64,000 bases of DNA. It comes from Larix kaempferi. Its lineage: Eukaryota; Streptophyta; Pinopsida; Pinales; Pinaceae. This document shows, in pieces, positions 34,991 to 46,034 of the stretch (position 1 is the stretch's first letter; each line of letters starts with the position of its first letter). Location of the stretch: contig BSBM01000461.1 in the NCBI GenBank assembly GCA_027924585.1, positions 3,718,501 through 3,782,500 on the forward strand. Reading direction: 5' to 3'. The notes under the pieces were generated by a model. The model was given only the letters and a program-made list of their open reading frames with translations. It was not told the origin of the DNA and ran no database searches. The translations under genes were made by a program, and so were the position numbers.

Positions 34991-35039
34991 ACCTGCACAA
35001 CCTGTCCATGGCCATAGAGTATCAAACCGATACTCACCA

Positions 35040-35530
35040 TACATCATCCTGATGTACATCATCACATGATCAACCTGATCATCATCATACCATCAACCTG
35101 ATGCGTATCATCTGGAGCAACATCCTGAAGCTCGTCATCTGTGATCATCCTGATCATCATCATAGCATCAACCTGATGCATATCATCTGGAGCAACATCC
35201 TAAAGCTCGTCATCTATGATCATCTTGATCAAACAGTATATCCATCTGATGCATACAAAGTATCTACCTGATACATATCATCATACATGATCTACCTGAT
35301 CATACAAATATCCACCTGATACATATACAAATACATGATCTACCTGATCATACAAGTATCCACCTAATACATATATAAATACATGATCTACCTGATCATA
35401 TCCAGCATCCAACATGATGCGTACATACATACATATAAATGATCCAACTGATCATATACAACATCCAACATGATGCGTACATACATACATATAAATGATC
35501 CAACTGATCATATAGAGTAGAAACTAGAAC
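35040..35530 (-). repeat. Tandem repeat array 2 of C1 (CATCATCCTGATC-type)
   Basis: Nested short repeats built on 'atcatcctgatcatc', 'acatgatctacctgatcata' and 'atccacctgatacatat'. A longer unit of about 85 bp (ending 'ggagcaacatcct') appears twice near 35100-35220, and a 60-bp unit twice near 35400-35515. Similar in position and flavour to the C2 minisatellite at 60605-60975. Confidence 0.8.
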
Positions 35531-35624
35531 ATCATCCTAATGCTCATCATCCAACGCTTACATCCATAACCATGTGAAGGGTCCTCCTTCCACCATGCTT
35601 GGAATGGCTTCAGAAAATGTGTCC

Positions 35625-38600
35625 ATCACTTCTTCCTCGAAGTGTCATCGATCTGAAGAACGCCAAGCCTCTCTCTGAAGTACTCGAACTTCAATTTGGC
35701 TAGTGGCTTCATCAACACATCTACAATCTGCTCATCCGTCGCAACATATAGGATCTTCACTGCTCCTCTCTACACCATATCCCTGATATAGTGATATTTG
35801 ATCTCAATGTGCTTCGACCTATCGTGGAACACCGGGTTCTCAGACAACTTCACACAACTCTAGTTATCACAAAAGATACCAGTAGTCTCCAGCGGGAGAT
35901 CAAATAACTCTGATAGCAGCTTCTGAAGCCATACTGCTTCACAACTAGCCGAACAGGCTGCAACATACTCTACCTCGGCTGTACTCACTACTACACAGGA
36001 TTGCTTTCGGCTAAACCAAGAGATCACACCTGATCCCATACTGAAACAACACCCAGATGTGCTCTTCCTATCTACAACACTGCTTGCTCAATCTAAATCA
36101 ACATAACTATGTAGGTTAAACTTTTGACTCGCTTCATACTTGAGCCCATAATCAACTGTACCCTTCAAGTACCTCAGAATATGATTTACAGCAACTAGGT
36201 GAACACTCCTTGGATCCGTTAGGAACTAGCTCAATGTGTTCACCACAAAGCAAATATCTGGTCTCATGTTCATCAGGTACATCAAGGACCCAATCATCTA
36301 ACGATACATAGAGACATCAATCGGCTCAAATGAAGCATCACATAGAAGCTTCAGGTTCGATGCCATAGGTGTGGCCATGGCCTTGCAATCCATCATCCCG
36401 AACCTCTTCAGGATATCTACTATATACTTCCCTTGTCCAAGGAAGATCCCATTTGCACTCTGCCACACCTCCATACCTAGAAAATAGTGCATCATCCCCA
36501 AGTACTTCATATCGAACTCGGCAGCAAGCTTCCTCTTTGTATCCGCAATCAATCTGTCATCTCTTGTTACAAACAGGTCATCCACATACAAGAGTAGAAT
36601 CACAGGATTTCCTTCCTCCACCTTGTAGTAAAGGTTGGAATCTGCTTTACTCTTGGTAAATCCCAAACTAGATAGAAAACTATCCATCCTACCATACCAA
36701 GTTCTAGGAGCTTGTTTTAAGCCATACAAGGATTTCTTCAATATGCACACATATGACTCCCTGTCATGTGTTTCAAAACTGAGTGGCTACTCCACATACA
36801 CTTCCTCTTTAACTACACCATTTAAGAAGGCAGTATTGACATCCATCTGGTGTATCTTCCCTTTCATCGTTGTAGCCAGAGCAAGTATTGTTCTGATGGA
36901 AGTGTACCTGGATACAGGAGCAAAAGTTTCTTCATAATCTATTCCCTCTTTCTGAGAGAAGCCACGAGCTACGAACATGGATTTGTATTTATCTATGCTA
37001 CCATCTGCATCATGCTTGACCTTGTAGATCCATTTGGAAGTCACAACAGACTTCCCTTAAAGTCTTGGGACAACATCCCAAACATCATTCTTCATTATTG
37101 ATTGGTATTCTTCGATCATGGCATCCTTCCATTCTTTCTTTTCCGCTGCTTGTTCATAATTGGGATGTTCTTTGTTCATGATATCACAGAGTAAAGCAAC
37201 ATAGCTGGTATGTGATCTGGTTCTCTTCTTTGCTCTGTGTTCTTCTTCTGGAATTCCATATCTTTTTGCATCTTGAATGAACTCTCTAGCCCATGCAGGT
37301 TTTCTCTTGTGAGAGTTATTCTCACGGGGTGGATCTACTGGTTGTTGTGGATCTTCAATTTCACGATCAACATCTGGAATTGCTTCAGTCATGGTAGTGT
37401 CTTGAAATCTAGTTTCCTTAGGTTCTTCATAAAATTCAATAAGTGTCTTCCTTGATTTGATGAATGTTGAGTTTTCATCAAATGATACATCCCTGCTGAC
37501 ATCAATATTCTTGAACCCTGGAAAGTATATTCTATAAGCCTTCGAGCTTTCACTGTAACCCACAAAGATACCCTTCTTTCCTGAAGGATCTAGCTTTGTC
37601 CTCTTTTTTTTTGGGACATGAGTGTATATTGGACAACCAAATATTCTGAGATGGCTAACTTCAGGTTTCTTACCAGAGAAGACCTCTTTTGGTGTCTTGT
37701 TGTCCAATATCTTGTGGGGTGTTCTGTTCTGCACATATACAACTGTCCTAGCTACTTATGCCCATAGATGCATAGGTAGATCCTGGTCATGCAGCATTGC
37801 CCTTGCTGCTTCCATGATTGTTCGATTCTTTCTTTCTGCAACTCCATTATGTTGTGGATTTTAAGGAGTAGTCAACTCCCTCTTAATCCCTGAGTCGCTG
37901 CATAGCTTCTTGAAGTCACCTGAAGTGAATTATCCACCATTGTCAGATATGAATGTTTTGATCTTCTTATCAGTTTGGTTCTCCATCAAGGTTTTGAATT
38001 CCTTGAACTTATCAAACACTTCATCTTTGTTCTTCAAGAAGTAAACCCAAGTATTCCTGGCGAAGTCATCAATGAAAGAGACATAGTAAACATACCCACT
38101 CAGAGAGCTGGATGACATCGGGCCGCATACATCAGAGTGGATAATTTCCAAGATACTTTTTGCCTTGCTTTCACTGCTTGGAAATTCCTTCTTAATGTTC
38201 TTTCCTTTTGCACATCCTTCGCAAACACCTTCATGCTTGGTCTTAATTTCAGGAAGACCTTCTACAGCCTTACTTGCAATTAGTAATGCTCTTTAATGCA
38301 TATGTGCAAGTCTTCTATGCCAAAGTTCACTTGGCTCCATGGAATCGTGCACCATGGCATGTTCAGGTTGTCCCTTCAATTTATACAATCCTCCCTCTTG
38401 CTCTCCAATCACCACTACATCATCAATAGTTTTACCCTTTGGCCACATTAGGACTTGGCCATCTACAAATGTAACCCTCATACCTTTTGCATCTAATGTA
38501 GAGATGGAGATTAGATTCTTCTTGAGCCCAGGTACAAATAGCACATCTTTCATCTTTAAGCACTTTCCAGATTCGAGGTTGTAGGAGGCTTCCCCACTTC

Positions 38601-38676
38601 CTTTGATAGGGTATTGATAATCATCCCCAAGTTTCACCTTATGGGGTGATTCATGTCCAGAAAGGTTTACAAAAGA
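35625..38676 (-). pseudogene. C1 pol: integrase, reverse transcriptase, RNase H
   Basis: Minus strand, one frame. Protease-integrase link (CLKMKDVLFVPGLKKNLISI), integrase zinc finger (LWHRRLAHMH ... CEGCAKGK), core IIHSDVCGPM, TFISDNGG and HNGVAERKNRTIMEA, keeping Asp-Asp-Glu. RT: VVTSKWIYKVKHDADG, QMDVNTAFLNG, SLYGLKQAPRTWY, LLLYVDDLFVT (about 36566-36600). RNase H: YVDLD, KSTSGCCFSMG, STAEVEYVAA. The natural end is RERLGVLQIDDTSRKK with TGA at 35625-35627. Roughly a dozen stops occur, including 38290s, 37932, 37863, 37755, 37057, 36787 and 36298. Those I inspected fit CAG to TAG or TGG to TGA. Makes cDNA and integrates it when intact. Confidence 0.9.
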
Positions 38677-39666
38677 TTATTTAAACCCAGTCATGTGTTT
38701 GGAAGCCACACTGTCAATTAACCAATCATTACAACCATGAGAGATCGTACCTGTGAGAGCAGATATTAGAACATACTCTTCTTCACTTGATGAGTCATCA
38801 TCATCACTTTCTGCTCTAGCTTTCTTCCTGGGAGGTTCATCATCCTCAGCAGCATGAGCATGATATCTTTTTTTGTTATTCTTCTTCTTCTTGTTGAAGT
38901 TGTTGTCTTTCTTCTTCTTGGGACAATTTGAAGCAAAGTGTCCCATTTCATTACATTCGAAACATTGAACATGAGATAGATCTTTCTTCTTGTGATAAGG
39001 GTGAGAATGTTTCTTGTTATGAGATTTCTCCCTCTTAACCTTGCTTCCTTTGGTGTGAGCTATGAGAGCTTGATCTTCATTCCCCATCTTTTCTTCTCAT
39101 GCCACAAGCCTAGCTTCTTCTTGAGAGCATTCCTCCCACAGTCTACTGAAAGAGATCAATTTCTTTCTTGCACATATTCCTTGAATAAAGGAGTCCCATG
39201 ACCTAGGTAGGCCATTCAGAGTGGTCATAACAACTTCGCCATTGTCCACTACTTCATCCACAGATTCAAGTTGTTCCTTGATCTGAGAGACCTTGGAGAA
39301 GTAATATTGAATGGTCTCTCCATTCAACATCTTGACTCCTTTCAATTGATTCCGCAGAGTCATCTTTCGATTTATGTTCTTCCCTTCAAATAACTTGGCC
39401 AGGGAGTCAAACATCTCCTTGGGTGTCTTTAGAGATGACACATGTGGTATGAGATGGTCTTTGATAGAATTAACAATGATTCTCTTTGCCTTGACCAAGT
39501 TATTCTTATGCAATACCTTAGCCTCTTCATCCTCTGGGATAGGGACCTCATAGTTGATGTAGGAGTCCAATTCATTTTCTTCCAGGATTAACCCAATCCT
39601 ATACTTCCAGGCTTGGAAGTTATCATCCCCTTCAAGCTTATCCTCAAGCTTGGTGTGGTGAGACAT
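38677..39666 (-). pseudogene. C1 gag with zinc knuckle, and protease active site
   Basis: Start chosen at ATG 39666 (MSHHTKLEDKLEGDDNFQAW), although the frame is open from 39714. Capsid-type gag follows (FDSLAKLFEGKNINRKMTLR, MLNGETIQYYFSKVSQIKEQ, LNGLPRSWDSFIQGI), one TGA near 39097, then a Lys-rich zone with CFECNEMGHFASNC (CX2CX4HX4C, about 38930-38970), a Ser/Asp-rich acidic patch and the protease motif DWLIDSVASKHM, in which Val replaces the Gly of Asp-Ser-Gly. TAA near 38676. The same frame runs on into pol. Confidence 0.9.
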
Positions 39667-40228
39667 TTTAAAGAGTACTTCAAATGGAAATAGAAGAGAT
39701 TTAGGTCTTACCACTTGTTTTGCTGAAAGCTGGATCTAGTCCCAGATTAGGGTTTGTCGAAAAAACCCTAAAAATTCAAAATGTGAATTTCAACTTTTTG
39801 AAAGGATAGAAAGATGCGCCTTGATGAGCTGATCAGCCTGGTGAATTCAGAATTTGAGATCTACAAATTTTCACCCTTCAGAAATGCCTTTTAGTCTTCA
39901 TGGATTCACTAGGGAGGACCCTGAATTAGGGTTTGAGTTTCCCAGAGATTTACCTAGCCAAAAATATCGATCCAAATCTCTAAACTTCAATTTTTCCAAG
40001 GAGCTTCCAGCTATGTCTTTAGATTTGAGAAATTCCTATTTTTGTGGAAACCCTCATTTTTAGGGCCAAATATGAAAATGCTCAGAATTGAATTCTGATT
40101 GGACATATAGATTCTCCTTGATGAGTAGAGTCAATATACTATACTTCTTTTCCAAAATCTGTGGAGAGAAACCCAATAAACAATAAACCCTAGTTTCCAC
40201 TACTGCATAATGTCTTCTTCTTAGGGAA
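39667..40228 (-). other. C1 leader (5' untranslated region)
   Basis: Between PBS and gag start. Contains repeated 'aaccctaa..' and 'gaattcagaattt' phrases but no gene. On the plus strand a 69-codon frame (39854-40063) is not convincing. Confidence 0.6.
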
Positions 40229-40240
40229 GCTCTGATACCA
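40229..40240 (-). other. C1 primer-binding site (initiator Met tRNA type)
   Basis: The minus strand reads TGGTATCAGAGC directly after the 5' LTR end (TTAACA), with no spacer. Confidence 0.95.
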
Positions 40241-40833
40241 TGTTAATTTTGAGCATTAATTCACAATACTCTAGGATCTTTACTGAGAGAATAACATGTA
40301 CAGTATATCAATGCATATCAATCATAACAAGCATGTCAATCATCACAAGAAGCAAAAGCATGAGAGATAATAGACACACAGAGTTTCCGTGGGGAAAACC
40401 CTAAGGTGAAAAACCCCACAACTTCCTCAGAGATAGATAGAGCAATAGCACAACCAAAGTACAACCAAAGTACAAGAGATAGAATCGTCTTAGCAGCTGA
40501 TCCTCCTCCTCACAAGTGTGCCATTTTCCGAGTGAAGGAAGTGTGAGTTCTGAAGTGATCCAAATAGAGATCTCCTGATCTCTATTTATACTTGTCATGT
40601 TTGCCCAATAACCTTATGGGGTCAACTTGTCTAGCTAGGTACAATAACTTCATATTACATTATATCGGGCCGACCCCTTACAAGGTGGTCTAATAACCCA
40701 TCGACAAGTTTTCATACTTGCGACACTTGTCAATACAAATGACGACACTTCCATATAGAGGAATAATACATATCTATAGGATTACAATAAATATATAAAT
40801 GAAATACATTCCAAAGTTACATATACATCAATA
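40241..40833 (-). repeat. C1 5' LTR (593 bp)
   Basis: Second copy of the C1 LTR. A TATA box (TATAAATA on the minus strand, 40590-40583) precedes 'gagatcaggagatctc'. The outer terminus carries a C-to-T change. Target duplication ATACA follows at 40834-40838. Confidence 0.93.
40583..40590 (-). promoter_or_regulatory. C1 5' LTR TATA box
   Basis: TATAAATA on the minus strand ('caagtataaatagag' type context), about 240 bases from the LTR start, consistent with the U3/R promoter of copia LTRs. Confidence 0.6.
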
Positions 40834-42715
40834 ATACATTCTCAACATATCCTTAAGAATTTGATTCACCCTCTCAGTTTGACCTTCTGTTTGAGGATGA
40901 TACATTGTACTAAAATTCAATTGAGTTCCCAATTCCTAATATAATCATTTCCAAAAATTGGAAGTGAACTTTGCATCTCGATCGGAAACTATTGCTTTGG
41001 GTAATCCATGCAATCTGAATATTTCCTTCATGAAGATGTTTTCTATTTCACTTGTTTTATGAGTGGACTTGAATGGAATAAAATGAGTTTCCTTAGAAAG
41101 TTTTCCCACCACAACCATAATTGAATCAAGCTTCCTCGCGATCATTGGAAAACCTATTATAAAGTCCATAGATATTATTTCCATTTCCATTCAAGAATGG
41201 GAAAATGTTGCAACAGTCCCACTAGATGTTGATGATCCGCCTTGACTTGTTGGCACTTTTGACACCGAGAAATGTATTATGCTATATCCTTCTTCACTCC
41301 ATGCCAAAACTATTGCTTTCTTTCTACTGTTATTTTTTTTTGATAACTTGGATGTCCAGAGTATGGCATTTGATGAATTTCATCCATTACCACCTTCTTC
41401 TAGTCTGTACAATTCAAAATGTACAGTCTACCTTTATAAAGAAGAATATCATCGCCTCCGAGCTGGTACCCTTCACATTTTTCATCTAATTTTCTCTGCT
41501 GCAATTTCTCTTTTACCAGAAGGTAAATTTCATCACCATTTTGGGATTCAAGAACTCTTGTTCCCAATTCTGATTTGCAATGCTTAATGATGCCACATGG
41601 AATTTTCTGCTAAGGGTGTTTGTAAATTTATTTTCTTTCCCTTTTACATGTTTGATTTAAAAATCAAACTCACATAGGAATTCCATCCATCTATCTTGCC
41701 TAGCATTTAAGCTTGGCCGATCAAACAAATATTTTAAGCTCATGTGATCAGTTCTATGCTCAAACCTTCTTCCCAACAAATAATGTCTCCATACTTTGAG
41801 AGCATGTACTATGGATTCTAATTCCAAACCACGAGTTGCATAATTATTCCCATGCTCTTTTAATTTTCTTGACTCATAGCAAATCAAAAAGCCTTCTTGC
41901 ATAAGCACTCCACCTAATCCTTCAATGCAAGCATCTTTGCACACTACAAAATCTTTCTTTGGATCTACAATCTTCAAAACAAGAGCACTAGTCAGTAACT
42001 TCTTTAGTTGTTGAAAGATTTCTTCACATTTTTCGGACCATACCAACTTTACATTCTTCCTTTGCAGTGATGTGATTGGATTAAAAATCTCCGGGAATCC
42101 CTCAATGAACCTTCTATAGTATCCTGCAAGACCCATAAAATATATAACATCTGTAACATTCTTTGGAGTAGACCAAGTCATTATGGCTTCAATCTTTTCC
42201 GGATACATTGCAATTCCTTCTTATGAAATAACATGACCGAAATACTATACCCTTCCTTGATATAATTCACACTTGCTAAGATTTGCATACAATTTTTTCT
42301 CTCTAAGAACATGTAACACCATTCTTAAATGTTCGTCATTCTTTTCTTCATTCATTGAATAAACAAGAATTCCATCCAAGAATACTAACACAAACTTGTC
42401 CAAATATTATCTAAAGACACTATCCATGAGGCACACATGAATGTGGCCAGTGCATTGGTAAGTCCAAATGGTACCACCGCGAACTCATAATGACCATATC
42501 TTGTTTGGAAAGATATATTGTGAATGTCTTGTTCTTTTATTATCACCTTATGATAGCCGAATCTCATGTCAATTTTTGAAAACACTTTGGCTTCCTTCAT
42601 TTGATCGAACAAATCATCAATTCTGAGAAATGGTTACTTATTTTTTACTGTCACTTTGTTTAACTACCTATAATCAATACATAGCCTTAAAGTCCCATCT
42701 TTCTTCTTAACAAAT
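40834..42715 (-). pseudogene. G2 RT (part), RNase H and integrase
   Basis: From the C2 junction downward: VKKKDGTLRLCIDYR, stop, then RT pieces [20 protein letters not shown] and [14 protein letters not shown], after which the frame is scrambled and the YxDD box is not clear. RNase H: YYRRFIEGFPEIFNPITSL, VCKDACIEGLGGVLMQ, HRTDHMSLKYLF. Integrase: CQKCQQVKADHQ, a frame change at EWKWE/ISMDF, ISMDFIIGFPMIARK (40945-41190), VSDRDAKFTSNFW, MYHPQTEGQTERVN. Numerous stops and shifts make this the most decayed coding in the window. Confidence 0.85.
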
Positions 42716-43280
42716 TGTTGAGATATTGTAACTTCAAAGAATATTATAATTGTACTTTATTATTCCGGAGATGTTTATTCCTCCGTCAGAATGTGGTAAC
42801 TTGGGTTATTAGACTTCCCTAGTGGAGGTCAGCCCTTTATGTGTTATGTGGGTCAAAGGGTTATTAGACCACCCTAGAGGGGTCGGCCCAGTCAGTTGTA
42901 GTGGGGTATTTAACCCATTGGTTAAATACGAGCCTACGTGTACTTGTGTAAAAGATGTGTCAGAGTAGTGTATAAATAGAGGAGGTGTGTTCCTCATTTG
43001 ACACACACACACTCACTTGAGGATAGAACATTTGTGGAGAAAAGGTCTGCTATTGAGGAGGAGGAGATCATGTCTTAGGGTTTCATCTTTGTATATTGTT
43101 GGTCATCTATATTGAGGAAGCTTTGCTGGGTTTTCTACCCCATGAGGGTTTCCCAGGATAAATCTCTGTCTCTTGTGTTTATGCTATGCTTGTTGTTTCT
43201 TCAGTGATCCTGTATATGCTATTATTGTGAAATGGAATGTAATGCTGCTATTTTCTGTCTTAGCATATTAAATCTTAACA
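42716..43280 (+). repeat. C2 5' LTR (565 bp)
   Basis: Begins TGTTGAGATATTG, ends AATCTTAACA. Contains two tandem diverged copies of a 'ggttattagac...gtc(a/g)gccc' block at 42803-42837 and 42858-42890; the second closely matches a block in the C1 LTR. Confidence 0.96.
42971..42978 (+). promoter_or_regulatory. C2 5' LTR TATA box
   Basis: TATAAATA in 'agtgtataaatagagg', 255 bases into the LTR; repeated in the 3' LTR near 61411. The spacing resembles that of the C1 LTR. Confidence 0.6.
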
Positions 43281-43292
43281 TGGTATCAGAGC
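43281..43292 (+). other. C2 primer-binding site (initiator Met tRNA type)
   Basis: TGGTATCAGAGC directly after the LTR. Confidence 0.95.
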
Positions 43293-43639
43293 TAACCTGA
43301 AGGAAGACAAGGTATGGCACTTACGACACTTGCTTTACTTACAACAATTTGAAGGTTAGGGTTTTACATAGAAAAAACCAGTCATCGTGGAACTTTCGCT
43401 ATAACTCCAATTTGGCAAAGGTTCAGGGTCTAAAAAGTTTACAGGTCAAAGATAACATCCCCAGGTACCTTGTGTCCAAAGGGCATCCTCAGATTCGTTG
43501 TACTTTGTAAGTTATGATCAGTACAAGGTAGGGTTTCTACCTCTTCCAGATCTCAGTCAAAATCAGGTGACCTTGGAAAAAAGGTCATAACTTGGTCTAG
43601 GAAGCTCCAAATGAAATTTCGTAAAAAGTGACAGGTAGT

Positions 43640-44035
43640 ACACAGAATGTACTATCTCAGAAAACTTTTTCAGAGGCCGAAGGTGAGCCAGTGACACGTG
43701 GTACGCCGTACAGGTGCGCTCTCCTGTTTTATCCCATAAACAGGTCATGTTGCGACACTTGGAATAAATCTCTCTAAGAGAGTACAATTGAGGTCAGAAC
43801 TATCAAGATGGAAATATAACAGGTCGAGATATCTCAGAAAAAGTTTTCAGAGGCCGAAGTTCAAACAGTGACACGTGGCATGCCGTACAAGTTTGCTCTC
43901 CTGTTTTATCCCATAAACAGGTCACGTTGCGACACTTGGCATAACTCTCTCTCAGAAAACCCAATTGAGGTAATACCTGTCAGGATGGAAAGATGACAGG
44001 TCAGGCTACTGCAGAAAAAAGGTTTCAGACCCTGG
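43640..44035 (+). repeat. C2 leader tandem repeat, about 176-bp unit, 2 and a bit copies
   Basis: Units start near 43656, 43832 and 44009 ('ctcagaaaa...tttcagaggccgaag'). They share 'cagtgacacgtgg', 'gccgtaca', 'ctctcctgttttatcccata' and 'aacaggtca-gttgcgacac'. The third copy is partial. Noncoding. Confidence 0.9.
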
Positions 44036-44129
44036 GGAGCAAAAATTTCATATTTATAGCAGAAACAATCAGGTGCATATTTCTGTCAAAACAGAATTAT
44101 TTTTGGAGCACTTTTATTCATGGCTTCCG

Positions 44130-44460
44130 AAATTTAGGGTTTCGGAGAAAGTTAGAATTTTTGGAATCGGAGTCCGCGGCTGAATGCTACTCAGGAAAAT
44201 CGAAATTTAGAGACCAGGATCGAATTTTTTGGTTGGGTAGAAGACCGGGCTTGATCAAACCCTAGTTTGGGATTTTGATCAGAAAATTGGAAAATTAGGG
44301 CTTCAGCAAAAGTTGGAATCTTTTAAAGTCTGTAACCACGGCTGGAAGATCCTCAGAAAAATAAGAGTTTAGAGCCTTGGATCGAACCTTTTGATTGGAC
44401 AGAAGGGTGGGCTTCATCAAACTTTAGTTCGGGGTCCTGTCCAGAAGTTTCAAAGGCAAT
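44130..44460 (+). repeat. C2 leader tandem repeat, about 155-bp unit, 2 copies
   Basis: Diverged copies near 44136 and 44293 share 'ttagggtttcggagaaagtt' / 'ttagggcttcagcaaaagtt', 'tttagag-cc-ggatcgaa' and 'gggcttgatcaaaccctag'-like phrases. Noncoding. Confidence 0.75.
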
Positions 44461-45837
44461 TTTGAGGGGTCAGATTTTTGGAGATTCCAAAATTGAAGTA
44501 TGCCAGTTTGATCAGCTCAGCAAGACATATTCTTTCATCCATTCAGAAGTGTGAAAGTAAAAGATTGAATTTTTAGGGTTTCTCTAGAAAACCCTAATCA
44601 AGCTCCAGATCAAGTTTCAGGGGGAGTTGAGGCTAAGGCCTTACATAATAAGACTACAAAAAGTCTCGACAGGTATGACTTAAGGAGGTTCAGGTATGCC
44701 TTGAAATTTGATTCTTGATTAAGTTCATAATGTGTTTGTCTTCATGTTATTTATTAGTACAATCTTGATATGAATGCATGTGAATGATAAAAGACATTCA
44801 TTGATTAGGGCTATATGATTGTACTTATGCATTATGGTGTTGTGTGAGGTTGATGTTGTCCGCTAACAAGACACAGGTACATTACAAAAGACAAATCAAG
44901 TTCCATGACCATGACAACATGAAGACAAAGACTCACGAGGTATGTATGACTTTGTTATATTATGTTTAACCTATGAGACATGCAGGTTCTAGTTCAGGAT
45001 ATCTAAATTATTGAAGAGATTGTTTAGGTATGTTGTACATAACTAAGCAGGTATACTAATCCAGGTATGTTTTCCTATGTCATGTTAGAATCTTACCTTG
45101 TGTAAGTATACTTGGTATGATTGGTTAGTAATCAAGGGTTTATGCATATTATGTCTCTTATCTTGGTTGATGATTTAACTAACTAGATCAAACAAGAATA
45201 TGCATGAGTAAAAGAAGACTTCCTTGAAACCATGAATACTAATGATCATGACTGTACATATTCAAGATTATTTAGAATTAGAATGTTTTGATAATATTCA
45301 GAATATACTAATGAATGTATGTTTGTGTATGAGATCATGAGGATGACACTAGTGTACACTTGAGCATGCACAGTGGTACAGAATGAATAGAAGTTCGGAA
45401 GATATATAGAAGATCAAGCGGGAGGCAACCACACAAACATAAAAGATAAGTATTTGAGATGTTATTAGAAATAGTAAATGATATTGCTTGTATGCATATT
45501 TGTATTCCTAGAATATATCATGCTGAGTGTAAACATTCATAAAGCATTGAACAGTATACTACTAATATGCATATGATTGGTAAGTTGGACAAACATTCCA
45601 TTGTTGCTTGTCTAGAATGAAACCTCTTTGCTGACATGCTGAGAGCTGTGCACACTCTCGATAGTATGTTCTGGTGGAGATGGAAGGAATCTATATAGCC
45701 ACTGTATGCATACAGGATATGGGAAAGTGTTGTGCCAAAGTATTGGTCAAAATAGTTGCATAACTATGTAAATGATATCTGTATGCATAATAGGTTATCA
45801 TGTCAAATATGATTTGTTGATTATCATGTATTACTAA
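44461..45837 (+). other. C2 interior left of element B, no gene seen
   Basis: AT-rich leader sequence with repeated 'aggtatg' phrases and no homology I recognise. It ends abruptly at 45837/45838, where the truncated B LTR begins. Confidence 0.6.
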
Positions 45838-46034
45838 TCTATCAGTCTTAGTATCGCTGGTTCGCCAAGTTAAGTGGTTATCACTAACAGGCATGGTCAA
45901 ACGTAGATGAATTGGCATGAATCATGGTGTAGTGTGAAAGTTGTAACATTTATCACTGCTTGAAATCCCGCTAAAATGGTAGGTTCAGAGATTAGATTTC
46001 TGATTAGATTTGAAGCATGTGAAGATTATCTATC

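Larger units (their letters stand above)
33831..40833 (-). mobile_element. Element C1: Ty1/copia retrotransposon
   Basis: LTRs 33831-34413 (3') and 40241-40833 (5'), target duplication ATACA (33826-33830 and 40834-40838), PBS next to the right LTR, PPT next to the left. Coding order gag, protease, integrase, RT, RNase H is the copia order. Both ends are TGTT...AACA, except that the 5' LTR terminus has mutated (AACA to AATA on the plus strand). Coding is in one frame, with only nonsense codons. Tandem repeats lie between pol and PPT. Confidence 0.95.
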
